Shown here piece by piece: positions 36,698 through 44,655 of a stretch of DNA of 64,000 nucleotides. Within the stretch, counting starts at the first letter, position 1. Each line of letters opens with the position of its first letter. Below the pieces are notes generated by a model, which searched no databases, was not told the origin of the DNA, and was given only the letters and a program-made list of their open reading frames with translations. The position numbers were made by a program, and so were the translations under genes. This DNA comes from an uncultured Tenacibaculum sp. (GTDB lineage Bacteria > Bacteroidota > Bacteroidia > Flavobacteriales > Flavobacteriaceae). The stretch is taken from NCBI GenBank assembly GCA_947492185.1, contig CANLMR010000003.1, positions 62,001-126,000 of the forward strand. The letters are read 5' to 3'.

Positions 36698-36723
36698 CCC
36701 ACTCAACCGAGATGTTGAGTGGG
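36698..36723 (-). terminator. intrinsic terminator downstream of the first Usp gene
   Basis: A 10-bp stem CCCACTCAAC/GTTGAGTGGG has a 6-nt loop. On the minus strand it is followed by TTTCTTTTT. It lies about 100 bp after the universal stress protein gene that ends at 36822. Confidence 0.8.
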
Positions 36724-36821
36724 AAAATTGCTATGAAAAAGATGTTAACACGTCTGTTAACGATTAGAATATAACAATTAATATGCCAAAAACTAAAATT
36801 CTAGAAAAAGAATATATTTTG

Positions 36822-37649
36822 TTATATTTTAACTGTTAAAACTGGTAAATGAGTATGATTAACAACATCTTCAGCTATACTTCCTTCCAAAAAATGTTCT
36901 ATCCCATTTTTGCCATGTGTTGGCATTACAATCAAATCATTTTCATTAGACTTAGCATATTCTAATATTCCATCTTCAATACTAAAGTCTGAAACCTCAA
37001 CAACACTAACATTATTTTTTTCTCCTACCTTTTCTAAAAAACGTGCTATTCTTTCTTGCTTTTCTTTTGTAGTTCTAAATTTAATACCTGGGGTAGTAAC
37101 ATGCAGGAGTTGTAAATTACAGTTAAAAATATTTACAATTTTTTTTGCTTTTTTGTATGGCCCTATGAAATCATCAGAAAAATCACATGCAAATATTGCT
37201 TTATTAAATACATTAGCTACTGGAAGTCCTTTTATAACTAATACAGGTATTGTAGAATTCCTAACAACTACTTCTGTATTTGATCCATAAAAAATCTCTT
37301 TAAAACCAGTTGCTCCATGAGATGATAATATAATTAAATCACCATTTTCATTTTCGGCTACTTTATGTAAGTCACTAAAATTTTTATGATGTTTAATAAT
37401 CGGAGTAACTTTTATATCTTTTAAATAAGGTTTATTTAAAAACTCTTTAAATTTTTTCTCTGTTAACTTTAACTCAAAAACTATTTGTTCATGTAAGTAT
37501 GATTCTGAAACAGAAATCACCGATTTAGAAGTTTCTAACATATGAACAACTATAATTTCTGCCTTATAGGTATTAGCAAAAAACACTGCTGTTCTTAATG
37601 CATTCTCAGAATGTAAAGTAAAATCTACGGGTACAATAATTTTTTTCAT
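36822..37649 (-). CDS. universal stress protein, tandem Usp domains (Usp 1)
   Basis: The 275 residues form two Usp folds (about 1-145 and 150-275). Each half ends with the nucleotide-binding type GxxG-x9-G(S/T): ILSSHGATGFKEIFYGSNTEVV and VMPTHGKNGIEHFLEGSIAEDVV. UspA proteins support survival in stationary phase or oxygen limitation. It is a single gene with a -7 element (37684-37677) and a Crp/Fnr-type site (37708-37719) placed for activation. Confidence 0.92.
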   Translation of the reverse strand: MKKIIVPVDFTLHSENALRTAVFFANTYKAEIIVVHMLETSKSVISVSESYLHEQIVFELKLTEKKFKEFLNKPYLKDIKVTPIIKHHKNFSDLHKVAENENGDLIILSSHGATGFKEIFYGSNTEVVVRNSTIPVLVIKGLPVANVFNKAIFACDFSDDFIGPYKKAKKIVNIFNCNLQLLHVTTPGIKFRTTKEKQERIARFLEKVGEKNNVSVVEVSDFSIEDGILEYAKSNENDLIVMPTHGKNGIEHFLEGSIAEDVVNHTHLPVLTVKI

Positions 37650-37676
37650 TTGATTAAGCTTTAAAAGATTATAGTA

Positions 37677-37719
37677 TAAAAGTATCTCTAGAAAATAATT
37701 TAAACTATGATATTTATCA
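37677..37719 (-). promoter_or_regulatory. Crp/Fnr-type operator A with -7 element (Usp 1 promoter)
   Basis: The palindrome TGAT-ATTT-ATCA is at 37708-37719, centre 37713.5. On the minus strand the -7 element TACTTTTA is at 37684-37677, centre 37680.5. The centre-to-centre distance is 33 bp, placing the site near -41, a class II activation position. Confidence 0.75.
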
Positions 37720-37751
37720 GTACATATAGAGATCTATTTTATAGTAAAAAA

Positions 37752-37776
37752 GAGTTAAATCGATTAGATTTAACTC
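37752..37776 (-). terminator. terminator of the HPF-Usp-137-residue operon
   Basis: A 10-bp stem GAGTTAAATC/GATTTAACTC has a 5-nt loop. On the minus strand it is followed by T6. It separates this operon from the Usp 1 gene. Confidence 0.88.
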
Positions 37777-37841
37777 CTTAACTAACACTACTATTACTAA
37801 TTACTATTAAAAACTAATTAAGTAATACCCCTCTACTATAA

Positions 37842-38255
37842 TTAGATTTTCAATTCATTTATAAAAAAATCTCTTACATATGCTTTAATTTGATTCTCAG
37901 TCATACTGTCTTCTTTTTTAAAGGCAATAATTTTATCAAAGAGATCTGTATTAGAACTTTCTATATGTTTATGAAAATATTGCGGTACTTCTGCAGGACC
38001 TATAATTAACAATTCATCTGTCTCATCTATTTCATCAATAATCGAATTGAAATAATTTCTTAATTGATGTTTCTCCTTTTCTAAATATTTACTGTCTTGC
38101 ACAACATCTTGTGGTCCTCCTTTAAATTTAGTTCCAGAGCCTCCCCAAACTTTAAAAGTATCTATCTCAGATGTTACAATTACTAAATTCTCTACATCAG
38201 TATTTATTTTTACTATAAAAGCGTTACGCTTATCTAACCAAACTCCTGTTTTCAT
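37842..38255 (-). CDS. eRF1/Pelota-like small protein (translational machinery type)
   Basis: The 137 residues start KTGVWLDKRNAFIVKI and contain TDELLIIGPAEVPQYFHKHI. This two-part pattern resembles the eRF1 domain 3/VLRF1-like family seen beside Usp and hibernation factors. The GGSGTKFKGGPQDVVQDSKY linker between them fits such proteins. It is the last gene after HPF and Usp 2 (17-bp gap), so a role at idle ribosomes is a reasonable guess. It is not a proven release factor. Confidence 0.65.
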   Translation of the reverse strand: MKTGVWLDKRNAFIVKINTDVENLVIVTSEIDTFKVWGGSGTKFKGGPQDVVQDSKYLEKEKHQLRNYFNSIIDEIDETDELLIIGPAEVPQYFHKHIESSNTDLFDKIIAFKKEDSMTENQIKAYVRDFFINELKI

Positions 38256-38271
38256 GTTTTAAAGTTTTTAA

Positions 38272-39102
38272 TTAATTTGTATGTGGTACTACCATTAATG
38301 GTATTGTAATCTTATGACCCAATTTTTGAATTACGGGCTCTCTAAATATTTTCTCTATGAAACCATGCTCACTCTTGGTCATGGCCAAAAGATCAATTTC
38401 AGCATCTTCGATAAAATCCAAAATTTCTTCTGCAACTTTATCATACATCGGCATTACATGAAAGTAATGATCTAATTCTTTTAATTCTTCTTGTAAAGAA
38501 TTTAAGTTCTTTTGTTGTTGTTCTGAAAGACTATATCCATCAAGAATATGCATTATCATAATAGTAGCATTATGCAACTTTGCCAAATGTTTTATTTCTT
38601 CAATTACTTTTAACGAAACTACTTTTAAATCTGTAGGGAAACCTATTTTATTAATCTTATTAAATTCAATTTCATCAGGAACAATTAAAGTTGCACAGTC
38701 TTCAGTTTTATTCAATACATTTACGGCATTACTACCAAAAAACATTTTTCGTAATCCAGTCATTCCTTTTGTACCCATTACAATAAGATCTATATTATGT
38801 TTTTTCGTGTTAATTTTAACTGCATCTACTAGATTATTAAAACTTAAAATCGTTTTCTGTCGATTCTTAAATTTTGTATCGGTAATGGTAAAATATGATT
38901 TCAGTTTATTAAGCTTTATTAGCGCTTCTTCTCTAATAGATTGTGTAAATTTATGCGTCAAATTATTTAATCTAGACACCTCAATTTCTACAGAATGAAG
39001 ATGATAAAATTTACATTTTTCGTTTTCAAATAAATTCAATGAATACTTTGCCGCATCGGTTGCATTTTTTGAAAAATCGGTAGGTATTAATATGTTTTTC
39101 AT
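38272..39102 (-). CDS. universal stress protein, tandem Usp domains (Usp 2)
   Basis: The 276 residues start MKNILIPTDFSKNATDAAKY. The first domain carries the loop VMGTKGMTGLRKMFFGSNAVNVL; the second is more divergent and ends VIQKLGHKITIPLMVVP without the G-x9-G loop. It lies between the HPF gene (30 bp) and the 137-residue gene (16 bp) in one operon under operator B. Confidence 0.92.
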   Translation of the reverse strand: MKNILIPTDFSKNATDAAKYSLNLFENEKCKFYHLHSVEIEVSRLNNLTHKFTQSIREEALIKLNKLKSYFTITDTKFKNRQKTILSFNNLVDAVKINTKKHNIDLIVMGTKGMTGLRKMFFGSNAVNVLNKTEDCATLIVPDEIEFNKINKIGFPTDLKVVSLKVIEEIKHLAKLHNATIMIMHILDGYSLSEQQQKNLNSLQEELKELDHYFHVMPMYDKVAEEILDFIEDAEIDLLAMTKSEHGFIEKIFREPVIQKLGHKITIPLMVVPHTN

Positions 39103-39132
39103 TTTAATATGTTTTAAATTAGTAACTAATCG

Positions 39133-39423
39133 TTATGCTACTTTATGCTTTTCTAACTGTCGCTTAATTTGATCTACTGTTTTAGTAACCGCTAATTGAT
39201 AATCGTTTTCATTAGATGAAGCAAATAAATGTAAACCTGGTTTTCTCATTTCTATTTCACAAATCATCCCTTTATTTTCAGAGCTATTTTCATGCTTTAT
39301 ATACACATTAACATCAATAAGATTTTGATAAAATTTAAATACTTTTTCTAATTTATTTAAGATGTAAAGCTCTAGACTTTGACTAGTCCCCATTTGGATA
39401 AATTGTATATTAATGTTTGCCAT
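39133..39423 (-). CDS. ribosome hibernation-promoting factor (short HPF/RaiA family)
   Basis: The 96-residue beta-alpha-beta-beta-beta-alpha protein has INIQFIQMGTSQSLELYILNKLEKV, MICEIEMRKPGLHLFASS and AVTKTVDQIKRQLEKHK. Short HPF binds the 30S A/P site region and helps form inactive 100S ribosomes. As first gene of HPF-Usp2-137, it is directly controlled by operator B and a perfect TACCTTTG -7 element. Confidence 0.92.
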   Translation of the reverse strand: MANINIQFIQMGTSQSLELYILNKLEKVFKFYQNLIDVNVYIKHENSSENKGMICEIEMRKPGLHLFASSNENDYQLAVTKTVDQIKRQLEKHKVA

Positions 39424-39447
39424 AATTCTTGTTTTTTAACTATATAA

Positions 39448-39490
39448 CAAAGGTATTTCTAGAAAACTTCTTATGTAATGATATAAATCA
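39448..39490 (-). promoter_or_regulatory. Crp/Fnr-type operator B with -7 element (HPF operon promoter)
   Basis: TGAT-ATAA-ATCA is at 39479-39490 (centre 39484.5) and the minus-strand TACCTTTG at 39455-39448 (centre 39451.5). The spacing is again exactly 33 bp. No TTG occupies the -33 region, in keeping with activator dependence. Confidence 0.8.
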
Positions 39491-39513
39491 GTTTAGCCTT
39501 TTTAAAGAATAAA

Positions 39514-39544
39514 AAAAGCAAAATCTGTAATAGATTTTGCTTTT
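39514..39544 (-). terminator. terminator of the Usp 3-DUF3298 operon
   Basis: A 13-bp stem AAAAGCAAAATCT/AGATTTTGCTTTT has a 5-nt loop. On the minus strand it continues into a T tract. It lies 31 bp after the stop codon at 39576. Confidence 0.9.
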
Positions 39545-39575
39545 CTTCTCCCCTACTAAATTTGAGTATCTCTCC

Positions 39576-40454
39576 TCAAATTTTAAAATTATTAATAACA
39601 TTCTCTTTAAGTATTGGAATAAATCGTTCTAATGAAATTTCAATTTCATATGTTCCTACAAAAGAAGGACACATGACACAGTCGTTAAAATAATATATGA
39701 TGGTATTGTTTTTTATAATAAAGTCGTTTTTTGCTTTTTTAAAGTCTTCTTTACTAATCGTAAAACATTCATAAAAAAGATCTCCATTTTGGATTGAAGT
39801 ACTAATTTCAATATTAATAATATCCAGAACCTCATCAATACTTTCAGTTTCGAAAACATCTTCGAACGCTAATAACTTCCCTTTACTTATGTTAAAATTT
39901 ACAGTTTTAAATGTATAATAACTTGATTTGGTATTCGCGTAATGATTTTCTAAATAAAATAATACACTTACATCTTTTTCATTTTGCAGAAATACCTTAT
40001 AATCAATAAGTCTATGTTCGATTTTTGAATTTCCTGTTACAGTATCACATAACAACTCTTGACTTTCAAGAATATCTTTTTCAACTTCTTGTATTTTCAA
40101 TACCTCATTTTCTACATGTTCATTGAACATTTTGAATTTTGAGTTAATATTTTCTTTTAAAAATGGATAACAAAAATCAATAGTAAAATTATTTGTTTTT
40201 TTTCTATATCTTCTGCTCTCTAAATATTCAACCATCTGGTTGGCATGATCTATCTCATCTTTTATTAGACTAACTTTTAACTCATTTCCCTCTAAGCTGA
40301 GCGAATCGTTTTTTATTTTTATTGTTCCTATTTCTTGAGTTAATGAATCAATTTGAATTGCATTCACTTCTTCTTTTTTAATAGAATTTGTTTTACAACT
40401 TAAAATCAAAAACAAAATCAAAAAAGGAATTGTATCTATTTTTCTAGCTATCAT
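39576..40454 (-). CDS. DUF3298-type lipoprotein
   Basis: The 292 residues have a lipoprotein signal ending LILFLILSC. A short coiled region is followed by an RsiV/DUF4163-DUF3298-like part: NFTIDFCYPFLKE, the KTVNFNISKGKLLAFEDVFE strand and IIYYFNDCVMCPSFVGTYEIEISLE. RsiV-type domains bind ligands such as lysozyme in Firmicutes, but here the domain is on a lipoprotein without an anti-sigma part. It lies 10 bp after Usp 3 and shares operator C. Confidence 0.75.
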   Translation of the reverse strand: MIARKIDTIPFLILFLILSCKTNSIKKEEVNAIQIDSLTQEIGTIKIKNDSLSLEGNELKVSLIKDEIDHANQMVEYLESRRYRKKTNNFTIDFCYPFLKENINSKFKMFNEHVENEVLKIQEVEKDILESQELLCDTVTGNSKIEHRLIDYKVFLQNEKDVSVLFYLENHYANTKSSYYTFKTVNFNISKGKLLAFEDVFETESIDEVLDIINIEISTSIQNGDLFYECFTISKEDFKKAKNDFIIKNNTIIYYFNDCVMCPSFVGTYEIEISLERFIPILKENVINNFKI

Positions 40455-40464
40455 TTTATATGAA

Positions 40465-41256
40465 TTATTGATGAAGGATTAAAATTGGTTTGAACAAACT
40501 TTTATTGATTTTTGTGGTAGAATTATCAACAAACAAGCGATCTAAAATTGAAGTTTCTTCAATCAATAGAACTGTTAAATCTATAGAGTTAGTTTGCAAT
40601 ATGTAAGATTTAACATAATTCAGCGGAATATTTGATATCAACTGATAATTAACTCGCTCGTATTTTCTTAAAAGGAACTGATCTTTACTTGCTATTGTGT
40701 AATTATTGTTATTAACTACTCTAACTACATTTAGTTTTTTATCATGCAATAAAGAAGGAGAAAACATAACATCTAAACTATCCTTATCATCTAATAAACA
40801 TAGAATTTCTTTTGGTTCTGATAATACCGCTTCTTGAGGAACTATTATTGTATTTGTTCGAATAGATCGAATTAACTTTAATGTATTACTACCAAATATT
40901 TTTTCTCTTAAACTATTAGCTCCATCAAAACCAGTAATAATAGTATCAATATTATATTTTGATACATATTCTTGAACAGCATCTATAAAGTTATTGAAAC
41001 GTATACTAGCTTTAAAAGAAGTGCTATATTGATCTTCTAATGTGTTTTTGATGATTTTTAATTTTTCTTTATCGCCTCCAATAACTGTATCATAAATACT
41101 CTCTGAACTTGCCAGTTTAGATAACGATAAATTCCCTGCTTTACTTACATGCAATATGAAGTAATTATGATCTTTTTCTGAAAATAATGAGCATCCGTAA
41201 TGCATCGCATGCATTGAAGATTCTGAAAAGTCTGTTAAAAAAAGAATGTTTTTCAT
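40465..41256 (-). CDS. universal stress protein, one clear plus one degenerate domain (Usp 3)
   Basis: The 263 residues begin MKNILFLTDFSESSMHAMHY. The first domain contains ITGFDGANSLREKIFGSNTLKLI, close to the G-x2-G-x9-G loop but with Ala replacing a Gly. The second half is divergent and ends without the nucleotide loop. It is first gene of an operon with the DUF3298 lipoprotein, with -7 element and operator C upstream. Confidence 0.88.
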   Translation of the reverse strand: MKNILFLTDFSESSMHAMHYGCSLFSEKDHNYFILHVSKAGNLSLSKLASSESIYDTVIGGDKEKLKIIKNTLEDQYSTSFKASIRFNNFIDAVQEYVSKYNIDTIITGFDGANSLREKIFGSNTLKLIRSIRTNTIIVPQEAVLSEPKEILCLLDDKDSLDVMFSPSLLHDKKLNVVRVVNNNNYTIASKDQFLLRKYERVNYQLISNIPLNYVKSYILQTNSIDLTVLLIEETSILDRLFVDNSTTKINKSLFKPILILHQ

Positions 41257-41292
41257 AATAAATACTTTTAATCAGCTTTATTTTTACTGTTA

Positions 41293-41335
41293 TAAAAGTA
41301 TTTATATGCTTAATATTATGAAATGATATAAATCA
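41293..41335 (-). promoter_or_regulatory. Crp/Fnr-type operator C with -7 element (Usp 3 promoter)
   Basis: TGAT-ATAA-ATCA is at 41324-41335 (centre 41329.5), immediately after the regulator gene's stop codon. The minus-strand TACTTTTA is at 41300-41293 (centre 41296.5). The spacing is 33 bp, and the -7 sequence is identical to that of operator A's promoter. Confidence 0.8.
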
Positions 41336-42382
41336 TTATTCAACCAATTTCAAAGCGTCAATATCTAATATTTTAATATTTCTACCTTCAATAGCTATAA
41401 GTCCTTGCTTTTTTAATTTAGAAATACTTCGTATTAAAGTTTCCGTGGCAATACCGGCAACACTAGCTAAATCATAACGAGAAATTTTTATAGGGTCTTC
41501 TGGCTTTCGATTTATTTTCTCGGCAAACTTTAATAAAGTATCGGCAGTTTTTTTATGAACGGAGTTGTATGCCATATCCAATAACTGCTCTTTTACATCT
41601 TTTAAATTATCCGTTAGTAAATCCACCAATTCTAAAACTACTTTATGATTTTTATATAGTACGCCTGTTAACTCAGATTTTTTAATTCTAACCAATTCAG
41701 TTACACTAATAGCTACAGCGGTTTCTTGATAAGCCTGATTCTGGGAAAAAGAAGTATAACCAAATAAATCATCTTCTTTATATAAAGATGTCGTTAAATT
41801 TTTTCCCTGCTCGTTGAGTTTAGAACATTTTACAGCTCCTTTAGTCACTAAAAAAATATAGTTAGAATTGTCTCCTTCTTCATAAACAATATCATCTTCT
41901 TTATACTGAAAAATCGTTCCATTGTCATCAAAAAAGTTCTTTAAATCATTTAAGTTTCGGAGTTCTCCTTTAACTTCTTCTATATTTTGCTCTCTACGTT
42001 CTTGCAAAATAGAAGATTTAGCCAGCCTGCTTTCGATAGCTTCCTGTAATTCTTCTTCCGTAAAAGGTTTAGTGATATAATCATCTGCACCTAAATTAAT
42101 TCCTTTTCTAATATCTCCTCTTTCTGTTTTTGCAGACAAGAAAATAAATGGAATAAACTGAGTCTCTTCATTTTGTGACAAGCCCTCAAGAACACCATAA
42201 CCATCTAATTCTGGCATCATAATATCACAAATAATTAAATCAGGTTTTGCTTCTTTTGCTTTAGTTAAACCTAATCTACCATTTGCAGCAGTAATTACAT
42301 TATAATACCCAGAAAGTTCTAATAATTCTTGAGTGTTTTCTCTTAATGTTACATCATCTTCTATGAGTAAAATTGTTTTCAT
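41336..42382 (-). CDS. response regulator fused to a Crp/Fnr-type transcription factor
   Basis: 348 residues in three parts. A receiver domain (1-120) has acids E8/D9/D10, phospho-acceptor D53 (ICDIMMPELDG) and K105 (YITKPF). A cyclic-nucleotide-binding-like barrel follows (about 150-250: YEEGDNSNYIFLVTKGAVK). The Crp-type winged helix (about 300-345) has DLASVAGIATETLIRSISKL. Its recognition helix E-T-L-I-R resembles FNR's E-T-I-S-R, which reads TTGAT half-sites, and TGAT-N4-ATCA sites surround the gene. No Fe-S cysteines are seen. It overlaps the kinase gene by 4 bp and is probably activated by it. Confidence 0.9.
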   Translation of the reverse strand: MKTILLIEDDVTLRENTQELLELSGYYNVITAANGRLGLTKAKEAKPDLIICDIMMPELDGYGVLEGLSQNEETQFIPFIFLSAKTERGDIRKGINLGADDYITKPFTEEELQEAIESRLAKSSILQERREQNIEEVKGELRNLNDLKNFFDDNGTIFQYKEDDIVYEEGDNSNYIFLVTKGAVKCSKLNEQGKNLTTSLYKEDDLFGYTSFSQNQAYQETAVAISVTELVRIKKSELTGVLYKNHKVVLELVDLLTDNLKDVKEQLLDMAYNSVHKKTADTLLKFAEKINRKPEDPIKISRYDLASVAGIATETLIRSISKLKKQGLIAIEGRNIKILDIDALKLVE

Positions 42383-43626
42383 AATACTGCTTTATTTGGT
42401 ATTTGTATGGTAAATGTTGATCCTTTATGTTCTTCACTAACAAATGTAATTGCTCCACCTAAATTTTCTAAATGACTTTTTACAATGTTTAATCCAATTC
42501 CGGTTCCTTGATTCAACAGTACATTCTCCGCTCTAAAATAACGTTGAAATATATTCTTTTGATCACTTTCAGGAATTCCAAAACCTTCATCAATAACCTT
42601 AACAATAGTAATCTCTGAATTTTGACTTGATGAAATAGTAATTTTGCTATCTTCTGGAGAATACTTTATAGCATTACTTAACAAGTTAGATATTGTTAAC
42701 TCTATTATTTTCTTATCTTGATATAATTCGTTTTCATTACCGTTATTTTCTAAAACAATCTCTTGTCCTTGCTTGAGTAATAAATTTAAATTTTGGATTG
42801 TTTCCTGTATAATTTTTTGTAAACTGAAACTAGACAAATTATAATTCACTTCTCCTTTTTCTAGTTTCTCGATAGAAAGAAAATCATTTAAAATATTATT
42901 TAAATAATGAACTTTGTTATTGATTACAGAGAGATGTTTTTCTCTTTTTTCTTGTTGTTCAGTAAGTTTATATTTTGCTAACAACATACTCGAAGTTAAA
43001 ATACCACTTAATGGTGTTTTAAACTCATGTGATACTAATGATAAAAATTTTGTTTTTAATTCATTTAATTCTCTCTCCTTTTTTAAAGCAATTTTTGCTT
43101 TATTTTCAGCCTCTATCCTTTTTTTATTTTCTTTATCTAACTCTCTATTAATATTCTCTAGTTCGTCAACTGTAGTCTTTAAATTTCTTGTACGCTCCTT
43201 TACCTTATTTTCTAGTTTTGTATTTAACTCTAAAATTTCTAGCTCTTGATGTTTTCTTAGGGAAATATCTATAACCAAAGCCATTACATATTTTTTGCCT
43301 TGAATTTCAAGTGGATTTAACCCAACTTCGATAGGAAAAACATGTCCTTCTTTATGTGCTGCATACAAATCTCTCCCTCTTCCCATTTGTCTTTTTTCTT
43401 GCGTAGTCATGAAATTTTTAAAATGTGCTCCATGATGTATCTTGTACTTTTGAGGAATGAGAGTTTCAAGATGCTTATTTAATAGTTCTTCTTTATTGTA
43501 TCCAAAAATCTCTTCAGCAGAAGAGTTTACAACTGTAATTTTCTGAAATTCATCCACTACAACAACAGCTTCAGAAACGGCTTCGAACAGGGTATCAAAA
43601 ACTATTTTATTTTCTTTTGAAAACAT
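42379..43626 (-). CDS. PAS-domain sensor histidine kinase
   Basis: The 415-residue cytoplasmic kinase has no membrane segment. The PAS domain (about 8-125) contains KIHHGAHFKNF and then RGRDLYAAHKEGHVFPIEVGL, which aligns by eye with the heme-binding FixL region. H65 sits where FixL has its proximal histidine, although non-heme PAS domains also show this pattern. A coiled coil (125-190), phospho-acceptor H200 (SLVSHEFKTPLSG) and ATPase motifs (NLLSNAIKYSP, DEGFGIPESD, GTGIGLNIVK) follow. It partners the downstream regulator and is autoregulated through operator D. Confidence 0.92.
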   Translation of the reverse strand: MFSKENKIVFDTLFEAVSEAVVVVDEFQKITVVNSSAEEIFGYNKEELLNKHLETLIPQKYKIHHGAHFKNFMTTQEKRQMGRGRDLYAAHKEGHVFPIEVGLNPLEIQGKKYVMALVIDISLRKHQELEILELNTKLENKVKERTRNLKTTVDELENINRELDKENKKRIEAENKAKIALKKERELNELKTKFLSLVSHEFKTPLSGILTSSMLLAKYKLTEQQEKREKHLSVINNKVHYLNNILNDFLSIEKLEKGEVNYNLSSFSLQKIIQETIQNLNLLLKQGQEIVLENNGNENELYQDKKIIELTISNLLSNAIKYSPEDSKITISSSQNSEITIVKVIDEGFGIPESDQKNIFQRYFRAENVLLNQGTGIGLNIVKSHLENLGGAITFVSEEHKGSTFTIQIPNKAVL

Positions 43627-43644
43627 TACTACATCTATTTACAG

Positions 43645-43718
43645 TAAAGATAGTTCTTTCTCAAAAATTGAAAACTGATTTTTATCATTTACTCAACAAG
43701 ATTCTTCCCATAGCTTTG
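43645..43718. promoter_or_regulatory. Crp/Fnr-type operator D serving two divergent promoters
   Basis: TGAT-TTTT-ATCA is at 43676-43687 (centre 43681.5). Leftward, the minus-strand -7 element TATCTTTA (43652-43645, centre 43648.5) serves the kinase/regulator operon. Rightward, TAGCTTTG (43711-43718, centre 43714.5) serves the TerB-like operon. Both distances are exactly 33 bp. Confidence 0.8.
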
Positions 43719-43735
43719 TATATAAATACTTAGAA

Positions 43736-44146
43736 ATGAAAACTAAGAATCTAAATATTACTTTCTATCAGAATATTGCTAAAATATTTTATGCTGTTGC
43801 TAAAGCGGACAATATTATAGCAATTGAAGAAATTAAAGCTTTAAAAAAAGTAGTAAAAGAAAACTGGCTTCAAGTTGATGAAACCTTTGATGTTTTTGGA
43901 ACCGATACAGCTTATCAGATAGAAATTGTTTTTGATTGGTTATATAATAAAAATGCTACCTCGGAAGATTGTTACGATGATTTTATTGAATATTATCAAA
44001 ACCATTCTTATTTCTTTACTTCTGAAATAAAAGCATTGATTTTAGAAACCTCCGGAAAAATAGCTAGTTCATTTGCCGAAAAAAACAAATCGGAACTTAT
44101 GCTATTGGCTAAACTAAGTATTGAGTTCAAAAAAGAAATCGCTTAA
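43736..44146 (+). CDS. TerB-like helical protein
   Basis: 136 residues, all helical, with no signal peptide. The segment IFYAVAKADNIIAIEEIKALKKVVKENW matches the TerB/DjlA-type start, where acidic residues follow an A-x-A-D-G-x-I-like core. TerB folds are linked to membrane stress and metal binding. It is first gene of a three-gene unit with two lipoproteins, driven from operator D. Confidence 0.7.
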   Translation: MKTKNLNITFYQNIAKIFYAVAKADNIIAIEEIKALKKVVKENWLQVDETFDVFGTDTAYQIEIVFDWLYNKNATSEDCYDDFIEYYQNHSYFFTSEIKALILETSGKIASSFAEKNKSELMLLAKLSIEFKKEIA

Positions 44147-44157
44147 AATATTTAGTC

Positions 44158-44625
44158 ATGAAAACAGTTTTAAAAAATTTATCACAGCTTGTTTTATTCA
44201 TTTTTACACTTACTAGTTGTACTTTAGAATCTAAATTTGGATTACCTAATACTGATAAAGTCGATAACCACTTAATAGGTGTTTGGACTACTCCTTGTAT
44301 AATTAATCAAGAAAGTGATACACTAACGATAAAATCTATAAATGAATATTCTTACAAATTACTTTTTGACACGAACGAAGAACTTGAAGCATATTCTGTA
44401 AAAATTAAAGATTATAACATTATCAACATCATCTCAAACCTAGATGGAAATAACTTATTTTATGGTTATGAAGTTGAAAAAGACACATTACGATTTTATG
44501 AAGTAAATCCAGAATTGCTAAAAAGTGATATTTCTTCTCAAAAAGAACTGAATGATTTCTTTACTAAAAATATAAACAAGCATAATTTCTTTATGAATGC
44601 TTGTATTATGGTGAGAAATAAATAG
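44158..44625 (+). CDS. small lipoprotein, function unknown
   Basis: 155 residues with a lipoprotein signal (LVLFIFTLTSC). The rest looks like a lipocalin-type or other small beta-rich fold (HLIGVWTTPCIINQESDTLTIKS, then several strands). I recognise no named family. It lies 11 bp after the TerB-like gene and should share the Crp/Fnr-type control. Confidence 0.7.
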   Translation: MKTVLKNLSQLVLFIFTLTSCTLESKFGLPNTDKVDNHLIGVWTTPCIINQESDTLTIKSINEYSYKLLFDTNEELEAYSVKIKDYNIINIISNLDGNNLFYGYEVEKDTLRFYEVNPELLKSDISSQKELNDFFTKNINKHNFFMNACIMVRNK

Positions 44626-44655
44626 CATTAATAATTAAATGAAAAATTAAATATT

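Noticed and set aside
36741..36765. GTTAACA-CGTCT-GTTAAC inverted repeat
   Set aside because: A 6-bp AT-rich stem without a T tract, close to the stronger terminator at 36698-36723; no clear function.
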